A stretch of DNA of 64,000 bases from contig CM064713.1 of assembly GCA_032717465.1 (NCBI GenBank), positions 11,811,916-11,875,915 of the forward strand, in the 5' to 3' direction. A program made the position numbers and the translations under genes. The stretch is from Coenobita brevimanus. Lineage: Eukaryota > Arthropoda > Malacostraca > Decapoda > Coenobitidae. The notes beneath the pieces were generated by a model that was not told where the DNA came from, ran no database searches, and saw only the letters and a list, made by a program, of their open reading frames with translations. Positions 9,842-20,270 of this stretch are shown here, piece after piece (position 1 is the first letter of the stretch; each line of letters starts with the position of its first letter).

Positions 9842-10819
9842 ATGATACTTGGGTGTTCGGGTATGACCCAGAAACCAAAACACAGTCATCCCGGTGGACA
9901 CATGCAGAGTCACTTTGGCCCCCCCCCAAAAAAAAAGCAAGACACGTCTGCAGCAAGGTGAAATTCATGTTGAGAGTTTTTTTTTTTTTTTCTGACTACC
10001 GTGGCAGACTGTCAACAAACAATACTACCACGATGTTATCCATCGTCTTCGTGACGCAGTTCGGCAAAAGAAACCAGACCTTTGTAAAGCAGCAAGTTGG
10101 AGACTGCACCATGACAGTGCTCCTGCCCATTCTTGTCAACTGATTCAGGAATTTTTGGTGAAGCACGACATCCCACAGGACCGGCATGCTCCCTGGTCAC
10201 CAGACATGGCTCCATGCAACTCTTGGTTATTCCCCAAGCTCAAAACTCCGCTGAAGGGTTCCCGATTTGAGACGAGAGAAGAGATCATGACGAAAGAGAC
10301 GAAGCATCTTTAGGAGATATCGAAAACCGACTTTGAAATATATTTCAGGCAGTGGAAAGAATGCTAGGCTACGTGTGTCAGGTCAGAAAGGGCCTGCTTT
10401 GGGAGGGATTAATGTCCTAGCTCAACAGTTTAGCCATTTATTTATTTATTTATTTTTTAAGAAACTAAAGTCGGATACTTTCCGAACAGACCTCGTATCA
10501 CAAACTTTGTCAGCACATTTTTACTTCTCGTACAGGAAACAGGAACTGAAAAGATGGTCCATCACTGCTGATTTTATGTTGCATGCCATGCTAATGCACA
10601 CGAAATCGTTTTACTAAACAGAAGTTAACTGGAGAATTCTCTGGGATGTGTGTGTTAAGCTAAAGAAATTTAGTGAACTGACATACAGTCTGAGGTAATC
10701 AGAGGAGCAGTAACATCGCTATAAAAACTGTATTACTAGATAAGACAGTGAACTTTCATATATCCTCTTACGGACGACCATGCAGTTTTAATGTGCAGCA
10801 TTAAAAAAATAATAATATT

Positions 10820-12510
10820 CAGAGAAACTGTTAAGCCAGAAAACTACAGGACAATTAGCTTAACTTCAACATTATGCAAGTACGGTATGTGGAAACCATT
10901 ATTATAGTAAATTGATTCATTTTAGACAACCGACGTGGACTGAGGAGGAATATGTCATGTCTGCCAAATTGACTCGAGTCTTGTATTTTAACGTCCATGA
11001 CAGAATAAGCTTTTGGATATACAGTGGTATACTAGGATACTTTGATTTTCAGGAAGTTTTTGACAATGTGTCCCATGAGAAATTGCTACATTAAACTAAA
11101 TCAGTGGGAAATATAGGAGACACACAGATTGTTAGACAACTGTATGCATGATAGGAAACAGGCTATTAGTTACATGTGAGTTTTCTCCATGGGTGTCAGT
11201 AGAGAGTAATGTTCCACAGAGATCAGTTTTAACCCGTCACGTCCCGAGGTTTTCCGCACCTCCGACATCCCCCAGTCCCGAGGTATTTTCGAAAAAAATT
11301 TTTTTGGCTAAAACCTTCGCTTTTGGTGAGAAACATCGAAAATTCATAGAGAAATCGCTCACCTGAGGTTTAAAATACCCAATCCTGGTAGGAGTTCCTC
11401 CTTACCTGACTGGTTTTTCTAACATGCTGGCACCAAAGAAAATGAGTTCTATGGGAGGGTAACTATTTTATCCACTCATAAACGGTATTTATTTATTTAC
11501 TTGGTACGAATGTATATGTAGTATGAGAGTATATTGGTTTTCAAGCAGTAATAAAGGCATTATAAGCATTGTTTCACTCACTAACTAATCACCATACCTG
11601 ACCTTTTTTTGCCACATTACCTAATCATTATTTCTGGCTGTTCTTCTAATGCTATGTAAACATTGTCCTCCACATTGTCATTGATTGGGGAATCACTCTG
11701 GCCCTGAATATCTTTACTAGCCAGGTCACTGGTAACAGGTCCTTTGCCAAGACAATGGCGTGAGGGGGGGAGGGGGGAGGTTATGCGGTGTAAGGCATTG
11801 TCCCTGCTTGGCATCTTGTAGAGGAATAGAGAAAGGTGTCCCGTGTATACATACGAAAAATCATGCGTGAAAATTGAAAATTGTGCAGATTAGGGACCTT
11901 GCAATTGCACAACGTACTGGTACGTCGCCGGGACTGGCAAATGCAAATCGTTGCAACGTACCCATACGTCGACGGGACGGGGCGGGTTAAGGCTGGTTCT
12001 GTTCATCACCCACTTCAACAAAGTAGATGTACGATTAAATAACTTCATATTTAAAAAGGCACAGATGACACCGAAAGAGGTGATGTCATCATAACAGATG
12101 TAAACAAAACAGCTGAACAGTCATAAAACTGGCAAATGTCATTTAATGTAAATAAATGTATATTTTTACATATCGGCAGTTGCAATAAATAACACGAAAA
12201 TTAACTAACAGCAAACAAAGAAACAAACAAAAAATAAAGCGTCATATATCATTAAAAATCTAGGAATGACAGTATTAAAAAATCTAAAATTCTCCTAACA
12301 AAGTACTGAGACAATAAAGGAAGCCAGTTAAGTGACGGGATTTATCAAAAGAATCTTCAGTGTAAAAAGCAGACACACTGGTATCCCATTATATAAAGGC
12401 TTGGTAGGACCTCAGTTAGAATGCCTGTTACAATTTTAATCCCGTCATCTTAACAAAGACATGGCAAAATTAGAATTTGTGAAGAGTAGAGCAACTGAAC
12501 TGATTCCATC
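10820..12510 (+). mobile_element. CR1/Jockey-like LINE fragment (contains a MITE)
   Basis: Broken plus-strand frames follow the order of a LINE reverse transcriptase. KPENYRTISLTS is near 10838 and FDFQEVFDNVSHEKLL near 11041. A GVPQGS-type block degraded to NVPQRSVLT (near 11212) directly precedes the MITE. After it come a KWQMSFNV-like region degraded to GKCHLM, then NLGMTVLKNLK, GFIKRIFSVKSRHTGIPLYK and GLVRPQLEC near 12400. Many stops. The copy is 5'-truncated and ends at an AT tract. Confidence 0.75.
11233..11986 (-). mobile_element. piggyBac-type MITE, copy 2 (TTAA flanked)
   Basis: The 754-bp element lies between TTAA at 11229-11232 and 11987-11990. The left end CCCGTCACGTCCCGAGG is nearly identical to that of the full-length element at 48458. 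The right end carries the same two palindromic blocks (AACGTACTGGTACGTCGCC at 11911 and AACGTACCCATACGTCGAC at 11955). A transposase N-terminal remnant (SDSPINDNVEDNVY, minus strand, near 11690) remains. It sits in a LINE at the TTAA following the RT motif block, and LINE homology resumes right after it. Confidence 0.9.

Positions 12511-12560
<50 letters not shown>
12511..12560. repeat. (AT)n microsatellite
   Basis: About 50 bp of pure AT, located where the LINE copy loses homology. Confidence 0.95.
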
Positions 12561-12565
<5 letters not shown>

Positions 12566-13039
12566 AATTTTTCAAATATATCCAAACGTGGGTATACCTT
12601 AACCCTACAAGCACTCAGAGTTATCCATGACTTTGCTAATATCCCATTACTAACGATGTTATGGTGAATGGAACAGGCTCTTATAAGATGTTTTTGAAAG
12701 CACAACCATGAATAAGTTCAAGAGCAAGCTAGATTATTGTGTGTTTGCTATCAACATTGCCTAAGCAATATTTGGGTCCTTACAGTAGATAGCAAAGGAA
12801 TTTATACAGGACTGCCGTCAGAGATGGGAGGATAGCTAGTCCAATCTTATGGATTTTGTATATTCAAAATGCAGTGGTTCCCAAAGTTTTACATTCTCTG
12901 GCCCCCCGGACAAACAGAAGGAAGAACCGTGGTACTCATTGACACATCCATTTCAATAATAAAATCAACTTGCTCAAGTGAGCATGTTCGAAGAATTTAA
13001 AAAAAATTATCTGATAATTCAGTGTAGTTGATGAAATTA
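12561..13039. other. No recognised feature
   Basis: AT-rich sequence without an ORF or repeat I can classify. Confidence 0.4.
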
Positions 13040-13520
13040 CATTACTGCTACCAGACTGTTTATTACTGGTTGAGCAACAGTGGGGGCACAGAAAAGATCA
13101 CCTTCTACATGGAACTGGTAACTTTCAGCAACTCGGAAAACTTGGCTTTGGAGAGATATGTAAACAAGACCAACAATCCAACAATGACACCCAGACAACC
13201 AGTATGCTGGTGAAAGGACGGCGTTTCATCTTCATCCCAAACTCTGGCAGGGTCTTCTCTCCGATTTCCCTTTGGCAAGTAAGTCACTTAGATATCCTAG
13301 GAATTCGTCTTACATAGCTTCCTGGTATGTTCTGCAAGAGAGGGTAAACAGAAATAAGGGTTTCTCGAAACCATTGCCTTAGGAATAGTATTATCTTGTC
13401 TTTTCACAAGTAAATTCACAAACAATGATTACTCGGTGACCACTAAGAAATAAACTATGGTTCTATGGAGGGTCATGACTCCCTATGCGGGAACCAGTGT
13501 CCTGGTACTTAGGATAAGCC
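13040..13520 (+). repeat. Dispersed repeat R1, copy 1
   Basis: This segment matches the reverse complement of about 56380-56850. Shared words include TTGCAAGAGAGGGTAAACAG-like text, CCAGTATGCTGGTGA, GGACGGCGTTTCATCTTCA and TTCACAAGTAAATTCACAAA. No coding signal. It is an unclassified interspersed repeat, possibly a non-autonomous element or a retrotransposon UTR. Confidence 0.65.
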
Positions 13521-13544
13521 AGGAACGCAAACCTACACAAGGAG

Positions 13545-13668
<124 letters not shown>

Positions 13669-13720
13669 TGTCTAATAACGGAGCCGACATTTTGTCACAG
13701 TTATTGAGTTGAGTATATGC

Positions 13721-13773
<53 letters not shown>

Positions 13774-13774
13774 T
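13721..13774. repeat. Compound (GT)n-(GA)n microsatellite
   Basis: A GT tract of ~32 bp continues into a GA tract of ~20 bp, the mirror arrangement of the TC-AC tract 50 bp upstream. Confidence 0.95.
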
Positions 13775-13856
13775 AACTGTGAATGTGAGACAGCGGCCAA
13801 AATATTTCCCCTTTGAGTTGGGTGTTTATTATGACACTGATTTTTGTAAGTTTCAC

Positions 13857-13861
<5 letters not shown>

Positions 13862-13921
<60 letters not shown>
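13862..13921. repeat. (GT)n microsatellite
   Basis: About 60 bp of uninterrupted GT. The 13922-14430 stretch after it has no recognised feature. Confidence 0.95.
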
Positions 13922-13922
<1 letters not shown>

Positions 13923-14429
13923 TTTGTTGAATGGTAATTACTTTTTCTGACCATTATATCTCAAGGTCTACGAGTATTTGTTTTTACAAATTCTGATAAA
14001 TATTGGGATAAAAGAGAAATATGAAGAAATATCGTTGCTAATTTTGGCGGTGAAAATTACATGAAGGACAAGGGGATACTTTCTTAAGAACCCAGGAATT
14101 GATACCAAGATATGGAGTCAGCTAGGCAGGATTCGATCTACCACTTCTTCAATCTCACGAAGTCAGGCTCGATTCTTATTGTCCCCTGCATCTTCTGTTA
14201 ACTATAGACAAGCATGTTGTGCTACCTACAGTCAAGATAATTATTTACTTTTATACGATCTAGAAGTAACTATTTATTGTTGTACGAGTATAACAGGAGA
14301 GATAGAGGGCATGTTCATTGAGTGCAGTGGTTAGAAATAGGGATGTGAACATGGAAGTAAAAAGTTGCTCCATAATAGTATTGTGATGACCTTTCTAACT
14401 TACAAAAGTGAGAGTTGTCTTGTTGCAAT

Positions 14430-14580
14430 GATTAGAATAACGTGAAAACAGTAGAAATGAGTTGCCTAAGATAAGTGTGTGGTGCTCCATGGAAAGACAG
14501 ACAAGAAACAAGGATATGAAAGAACGTTTTGTTGGGAATATGAATGTGTGGGAAAGCATAACAAGAAGTACAGTCAGGAG
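14430..14580 (+). mobile_element. LINE ORF2 C-terminal fragment, heavily decayed
   Basis: Plus-strand frames read AVEMSCLR-like and APWKDRQ-like residues that align with the fragment at 53960-54060 (VEMSYLRGACGVTWRDR). It belongs to the same LINE type but is much older, with stops. Confidence 0.5.
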
Positions 14581-14832
14581 CAAAAGTTCGATGACAGTCC
14601 CCTGGACTGCCAGTACTGTGTCCCTTCTTACACAATTCTCACTCCTCCTTGAACATCAGGGAGTATCCATTCTTCTCTTAACCCTCCGTTGCGTCCATCA
14701 TATTATTATCACAAAAACATTTCATATAAAACCTTTTGATAAAACTTTACTAGTATTGTACCAGGAGCAGAAGTCTGCTGTCAGGAAAGTTGAAAGACTT
14801 TGGAAGAAGATCAGAAACGCAGAAGTTGCTGT

Positions 14833-14837
<5 letters not shown>

Positions 14838-14872
<35 letters not shown>
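14838..14872. repeat. (AC)n microsatellite
   Basis: About 34 bp of AC. Confidence 0.95.
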
Positions 14873-14876
<4 letters not shown>

Positions 14877-14924
14877 CTAGGCTGCAAAGGACTTATACAA
14901 ATGAGAGTTGTTTCTGAAAAGCTA

Positions 14925-15112
14925 ACACTACCACCACAATAGCTACCACCACCATCATCATCATCACAATGACCACCACAAACACCGCCACAGCTACCAT
15001 CACCACCGCCACCACCATCATCTTCATCACAGCTACCATCAACATCACAGCCACAGCCACCACCACTAATATCATGACAATTACCAGCACCACCACCACT
15101 GTAGCTACCACC
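14925..15112. repeat. Imperfect (ACC/ATC)n trinucleotide array
   Basis: A mixture of CCA, TCA and GCTACCA triplets kept in triplet phase, giving long Gly/Asp or Val/Met ORFs on the opposite strand that are not genes. A very similar array lies at 30838-31078, beyond the other end of LINE A. Confidence 0.9.
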
Positions 15113-15277
15113 AGTAAAGTGCGCTTTTGCGCTTTGTGAGTGCGTGACAAGCAAGCAAGGTTAGTACATACGCATATCATCGTAAATTTATCTTGGTGAA
15201 AACTTCCAGCATTTCTGGTGAGGTAGCTGAACAATAACAGAAGAATTATTGAGCTAAAATAATTACGGTACTTTCTC

Positions 15278-15279
<2 letters not shown>

Positions 15280-15350
<71 letters not shown>
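15280..15350. repeat. Compound (CT)n-(CA)n microsatellite
   Basis: A CT tract of ~38 bp followed by a CA tract of ~30 bp, directly upstream of LINE A. Confidence 0.95.
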
Positions 15351-15402
15351 GCGCGGACGCGCAATCAACATATGACCGTGGAAAACAACTCATACCTCGA
15401 AT

Positions 15403-16297
15403 GTGAACAAGGCTACATTTTTTCTATCCTTAATGACCTTCAGCAGCTTGTACGGCACCCTACCAGTATCCTTGATCACCCTGGAGAGAGTTCGAACATA
15501 CTAGACCTCTTCCGTACAACTAAGCCTTCTCCTTACACTGTTAATCTTTCCTCTCCGTTCGGCTCCTCCGACACACAACCACATCACCGTAACCTGTCCT
15601 ATCGCTCCGGTACGGCCTGTGGACCTTCCAAAGAAACGTTGGTTGTGGCACTTTGGAGTTGCTGATTGGGGGGCTCTCAGGCAGTACTTCTTTGCTTTTC
15701 CCTGGAATGATTATTGCTTCCATGGCCGAGAGCCATTTGAGTATACTATGCGCATTGCGGAGGTTCTTCTCTCGGGCATGGAAGCATACCTTTCTTTCTC
15801 ATATCTCTGACTAATGCAAAGAAACCTTGGTTTGATAGCACCTTTTTCTAATGCTGTCCACAACAAGGAGAAGGCCTACAAAAGGTACCAGAGCCAGCCT
15901 ACCCTTGAATCTCATCTTTTTCTACGTTTTTGCCCGGAGTCGTGCTATGTCTGTTCTTCGTTCTGCTAAATATTATTTCATTCATGCTAAATGCTCTGAA
16001 CTGTCCAACTCGAATTCTTCCTGCTCCTTCTGGTATCTTGCCAAAAACCTTTCTAATAATTTTACCACATCATCCTTCCATCCTGGTTTCCAGTCTGTTG
16101 ACTCTGTAGTTATTGCTTCTGCAGAGAAGGCAGAACTCTTTGCTCAGACTTTCTCCTCCAATTCCACTTTAGACGAATCCGGTGTCGTACCTCCATCACT
16201 TCCTCCCACTGACTTCCTCATGGCTGACATTAAAATTTCTTCAATTGATGTATTTTCTGCCTTCACTGGCCTCAATACTAAGAAGGCATATGAGCCT
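15403..16297 (+). mobile_element. LINE A, segment 1 (endonuclease end and RT start)
   Basis: First of four segments of one Jockey/CR1-type LINE. It begins in the endonuclease region (ILDHPGESSNILDLF near 15468). It then runs through the linker and the N-terminal RT region to a TKKAYEP motif at ~16290 (TKKAYGPDGIP in LINE C). Homology stops at the truncated gypsy LTR and resumes at 23790, with ~170 bp of LINE missing at the junction. Several frameshifts. Confidence 0.85.
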
Positions 16298-16527
16298 TTC
16301 TCTATCGCCTTCCCTTTACCCTCGTTGTTTATGATAGAAAATGCTGGGCTTTGCAAGTCTGATCGCTCATCCGTTCCCATGCCACACTTGTAGTAAGATG
16401 GTGTTTGGTTGATCATCATCACACTATATTACACACTCATTAATTATGTTTAAACACTTTGTATGTAATATGTAAAAATAGTGTGAGACTACAACTCATC
16501 ATGGAAACGATGTCCTGCACCTGAACA
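16297..16527 (-). repeat. 3' LTR of the gypsy element, truncated
   Basis: Matches 23565-23789 of the 5' LTR: TCCCTTTACCCTCGTTGTTT, the CACACTTG...AAGATGGTGTTTGGTTGA block and the AATAGTGTGAGACTACAACT block. The U3 start (TGTTCAGGTGC on the minus strand) is at 16527. The remaining ~570 bp of the LTR is lost, together with LINE A sequence at the junction. Confidence 0.85.
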
Positions 16528-16679
16528 TTGCTCGGCCACACCTTTTCGACGTCCCTGTCGACATTGTTGTCCTAACTACCGTATAGCCTAACCAATGTGT
16601 AGGGTAGCTAACTATGCAGGCGAGTCCACTTGCGATCCGCGAGTATACTGTAGACCCGTGGTTTTAGTGGGTTTCTCAT

Positions 16680-19133
16680 TCAGCCTTATAGATAGTAGCC
16701 CCAAACACAAACACAGGACAAGACCACAATCAATAGAAGAGCAACGCCAGGACCAAAATAGGAAGGATAAAGGTATGAAGGGAGATAGGACAGTACATAT
16801 GGTTCTAATCAGTCTTGTTCAGGTGGGCGAGGAACTGTATTCTTCTGAGCACATGAGACAGCCTAGTCACATTCAAGGTAGAAACACTGAATGAAGGTAA
16901 AAAGGGTCATAACTGGGACGAGATGTTCTCCGACAAGGCTAGTTGGTGCTTGTTAAGTAGAACTGCTATCTCTCTACTGTGGAACTCACAGTAATCGGGT
17001 GCAACATAGTAACCATTTACCGTAAGGAATTGGTTTTGTGAGGCACATGTGAGTGTTAAGTCCTCTGTCTCGGGAAAGAAGAAGTATTGTTTCACATGTA
17101 CATGAGCATGGAAAACTGACTTCAATTGAATGGGTTGAAAAGTGCAATGTTGCAATGCAGAGGAAATGTTTGTGTCCAACAAGGCCATCTTACACTTCTC
17201 TACCCCTGACGGAGAGACAAAATGGAAAGCAGGACATACATGGAGATCAAGAAATAAGGCCTTACACTTCTCAGATTCATCCACAGTCATTTCTGCTATA
17301 TACCCTTTGTCATCTGACACAACTAGCACCTCTGGTCCCTCATTCGGAATGACAAGTGTATTGCTAGTAGTAGCAAAAAGGAAAGGAATGAACCGCCATG
17401 CATGGTATGTTACAGCATTCCTCATAGGTACCAATAGTAGGATGCCATCATGGATCAACTGGACCTCTAACAATGGGTAATAATATTCCAACTGACTCAT
17501 CAAAAAGTGGCGTAAATCCATGCGTCACCATAGCTACGTCAAGAGCATTTATTAAAATGTGAGTAGGAAGCAATAAAGCATTAACCCTATTCAAACTTGC
17601 ATCGATTAAGCCGTCCACCATATTGGCTGCATACGACTCTAGAGCAGGGGTTGACTCATCAACAGCTTGTAAGTACTCAACATTTAACACTAAGTTAGTC
17701 AGGGTTGGTAGGTTGGTTTGGATGTTGTTCACAACTGCTGCGAGATGGTTGGTAGTCTTAATTATCTCATTAGCCTTATTAGTGAACTCACCTAACTGTT
17801 CATATGTGTGTATGATTAGCCTGTTATTTGCCTTAGCCGCCAATGCCAAATCATGCATCTGTCTATCCAATTGCACTAAATCCTTGTCTAGCGTTGTACC
17901 AAAAAGCTTTTGAAACAGGATACATAGGAGATCCACAAGTCCTCTCATAGTACGTGCATGGACATGCTTGGAATGATCAGAATTTGCATTAGGTAAAGCG
18001 ACATGCAATTTAGTGAGCCTGTCTGTGAGCCTATCTATATGTCCAGTGTGAAGCTAGGTTATACAATGCAAGGTTTGTACCAAGGCTTCACTGTCCAAGG
18101 TTGTCAACTGTGGGTACCGGTTAACCCGGCTATTTTTAGCCCTATGCGTCACCTCATTGCCGGCCATTTTTCGACCTTTTTTTTTTTGGCTAAAATTATT
18201 GATTTTGATGTGGAAACAACGAATTTCGCCGTTAAAATGCTGACTGAGGCTCAGAAATGGGTTTTATTCAGTCCGTACACTCGTATACAGGTATAGCCGC
18301 TTTCTCACGCTCCATACATGAGAGAAAGCCATTTTCTGTGTGGGGTATACTCAGGTATTTATGCTGGGAAGGTATAGCAATGTTCAGTACACTTTTCTGA
18401 TTACTTATTACTTCAGCATCTATCACAATTTGCATGTCTTTCTCACTGTAAATGCATTATCTTACACTTACTTGAAGATAGGTACAACCTGACTTCATTA
18501 TGTACAGTCCTGGCACTTACAAGAAGGTATTTACAACTTGACTCCACTATATAGTCCTTACACTTACTAGAAAATATTTACAACTTACACTTACATGAAA
18601 ATATTTACAAAATGCCTTCACTATTTACAGCACTGGGTGAGGCACACAGGCAGAGTGAGGCAGAGCGAGCGTGAGGGGGGGAGCGAGTGAGTGTATGGCC
18701 TTGACATCCTGGGGATGGTAGAGGAGCAGTTACCTTACATGTCTGCCAATTTTTATCCACGAATCTTGAAAAATGCGGTCACAGTGAAGTTTTTTATTTT
18801 AGACCATTTTAAAACGGCACAATCACTGAGCGCACAATTACGTCAGACCGTTTTAAATTGACACTGGCACGGGGTAGGTTAAATAACTTGCCAACTTCTG
18901 ACAGTTGCTGTTTGAGGTTAAACAATCCCTTAGAGACCTCTTTAACACTGTCTGGAGCTTGGAGATATCCTTCCATTGGATAGTAGACACATACAGCATC
19001 CTCTATTACCACTACCTCTCCAAGTGGGCTCTTCAGCACTCCTGGCAACAACGCAGTCGTGTCCGTGTCCGACCTCGTTCCATAGGTTCACTCCAAGCAA
19101 TGTAAGAGGAGTACAAGTGTGAGCCACATGTCT
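16680..19133 (-). pseudogene. Envelope (baculovirus F-like) pseudogene of the gypsy element
   Basis: The start region encodes a hydrophobic signal-like MWLTLVLLLHCL (near 19130), followed soon by an in-frame stop. A 754-bp TTAA element (18125-18878) interrupts the ectodomain. The next block (18008-17448) has an RTMR basic cleavage-like site followed by GLVDLL...LFGT, the hallmark of the fusion-peptide junction in F-like envelopes, and then a heptad-rich helix. After a frameshift, 17521-16907 carries a cysteine-containing ectodomain. A third frame near 16730-16680 encodes a hydrophobic span (GVALLLIVVLSCVCVW), a likely transmembrane anchor. Several independent lesions make it non-functional. 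Confidence 0.8.
18125..18878. mobile_element. TTAA-flanked MITE in the env gene (family 2)
   Basis: The 754-bp element lies between TTAA at 18121-18124 and 18879-18882. Removing it with one TTAA lets the env frame continue without a break, which confirms the boundaries. The ends (CCCGGCTATTTTTAGCC and complement CCTACCCCGTGCCAGTG) match each other weakly and differ from the copies at 3129 and 11233. It has no coding capacity. Assigned to the piggyBac-type group from the TTAA duplication and the CC...GG ends. Confidence 0.75.
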
Positions 19134-19151
19134 GTAAGAGAAGATATTCCC

Positions 19152-19502
19152 TTAATCGCTCTTACTGTGGGATCGTAACTTGTTGTGATACTCTTGGTTA
19201 GGGACAGGTATGGACGACGACATAGACTGCGATGAAGACAGAGGGGACAACACATCAGATGATTGATTAGTTAGGCCTAGCTCTTGGCTTACTGGTTTGA
19301 TCCTATCAGCATGTACTACCTCCTGAGTTCCATTAGCACCATCCCTTATTCGATAAGGATGTCCACGCATGTGTTCCACAATGGTATATGGTCCGCAGAA
19401 CTTAGGTTTGAGCTTGGAAGTTCTCTCAGGGTTGTTGATCATAACCTTCTGGCCTATCTCCAACATCTTTTCTTGACTACCTTTGTATTGTTTCACCATC
19501 AT
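19152..19502 (-). pseudogene. Integrase C-terminal domain of the gypsy element
   Basis: This 116-codon frame contains IGQKVMINNPERTSKLKPKF, then GPYTIVEHMRGHPYRIRD, the small beta-barrel found at the C-terminus of gypsy integrases. A Ser-rich tail follows. The zinc-binding and catalytic domains that should precede it are missing. It ends just before the env signal region, as in env-bearing gypsy elements. Confidence 0.85.
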
Positions 19503-19519
19503 CTCTGCTCTTGACGCTT

Positions 19520-19870
19520 TTAACCTTTTTCATACTTCACTATGTATGCGTTGGAACTTTGCAAGCTGGACTTTGGCATAATTCTCTTGATTATACACTC
19601 CTCCATGGATTCAAAGCCCAATAACCCATCAGCTGGCAAAGAGAAATCCTCAACCGCATAAAATGTAGCATGTAACACAGGAGATCGTTTATCTGCCCTC
19701 AGTGTCAAAGGTACCTGGCTTACGATCTTCATTTTACTCCCTGTCACACCTGTCAAGATCACGTCAGGTGTTGACAATGTCCAATTAGCTCGAGGCATTT
19801 CATACTTCAGCCTCTCTAGTGCTTTACTAGAACTATTTGCACATGCCCCGGTCTCCACTATCAAAGACAC
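19520..19870 (-). pseudogene. Aspartic protease of the gypsy element, inactive
   Basis: The frame opens with SLIVETGACANSSSKAL, where retroviral-type proteases have L-[IV]-D-T-G-A; the catalytic aspartate is glutamate here. The later GLLGFESME block corresponds to the I-LG-D flap/C-terminal signature. The frame runs into the integrase tail with no RT between, marking an internal deletion. Confidence 0.75.
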
Positions 19871-19959
19871 CTGGCCTTTCCCTGTGATCTAAGGTATCAA
19901 GAGGAAATCCACCTTTTTAATAGCTGCCACACAGGCATCGGTGGATTGTATGATTTTAT

Positions 19960-20270
19960 TTACTTTTGCGTGAGGCTCTGAGCTTTCCCTGAATTAACCT
20001 GGTTGCCCAGTTTTTCCTGATTGGCAAGAACAATTGGGCAATAGTCCTTAGAATGAGGACACCGCCCATGGATAACACACCATCTTTGTACCTTGGGCTT
20101 TTTAGCCTTGGCCTGGTTAAGATAAGTGGTTGCCATATTAGGTTCATGCCATGCAGAAGGAAAATTCACCTGAGTTTCCAAGCCAATACTGTTGGTATTC
20201 ATGCCCCATGGATTAGCAGAGGGATCCTGGGTTTGCATGCCAATACTGTTGGTATTCGTGCCCCATGGAT
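19960..20270 (-). pseudogene. gag 3' part with zinc knuckle
   Basis: It starts in the NPWGMNTNSIG repeat, then a basic KAKKPKVQRWCV leads into CVIHGRCPHSKDYCP, a cysteine/histidine cluster expected of a gag nucleocapsid. It is the downstream half of the gag split by LINE B. Confidence 0.75.

Larger units (their letters stand above)
6685..10330 (+). pseudogene. mariner transposase in three blocks
   Basis: Block 1 (6685-6772) encodes the first helix-turn-helix region (IKFCQKAGDAQVETFGKI-like). Block 2 (7258-7676) covers the linker (LGRPSTSRSAENV) and the segment LTVREIADEI...VVTKFVPKL. Block 3 (9842-10330) has TWVFGYDPETK, then HHDSAPAHS, then APWSPDMAPCNSWLFPKLKT. The second catalytic aspartate is present. 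The first appears replaced (TGYDTW where the family has TGDE[S/T]W), and the third is asparagine in the CNSWLF motif. Several stops and frame changes occur as well. The blocks rejoin in frame when the solo LTR and one ATGAT copy are removed. Confidence 0.85.
6488..10495 (+). mobile_element. mariner element split by later insertions
   Basis: The left end (CTAGGTCTATTCAGAAAGTA) and right end (complement CGAGGTCTGTTCGGAAAGTA) are inverted repeats flanked by TA at 6486-6487 and 10496-10497. The plus-strand transposase survives in three blocks: about 6685-6772, 7258-7676 and 9842-10330. Between block 1 and block 2 lies ~485 bp of unidentified sequence with a (CTGT)n tract. Between block 2 and block 3 lies a 2165-bp solo LTR. 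Without these insertions the element would be about 1.35 kb, the normal mariner size. Its ends differ from those of the neighbouring mariner, so the two are different subfamilies. Confidence 0.88.
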
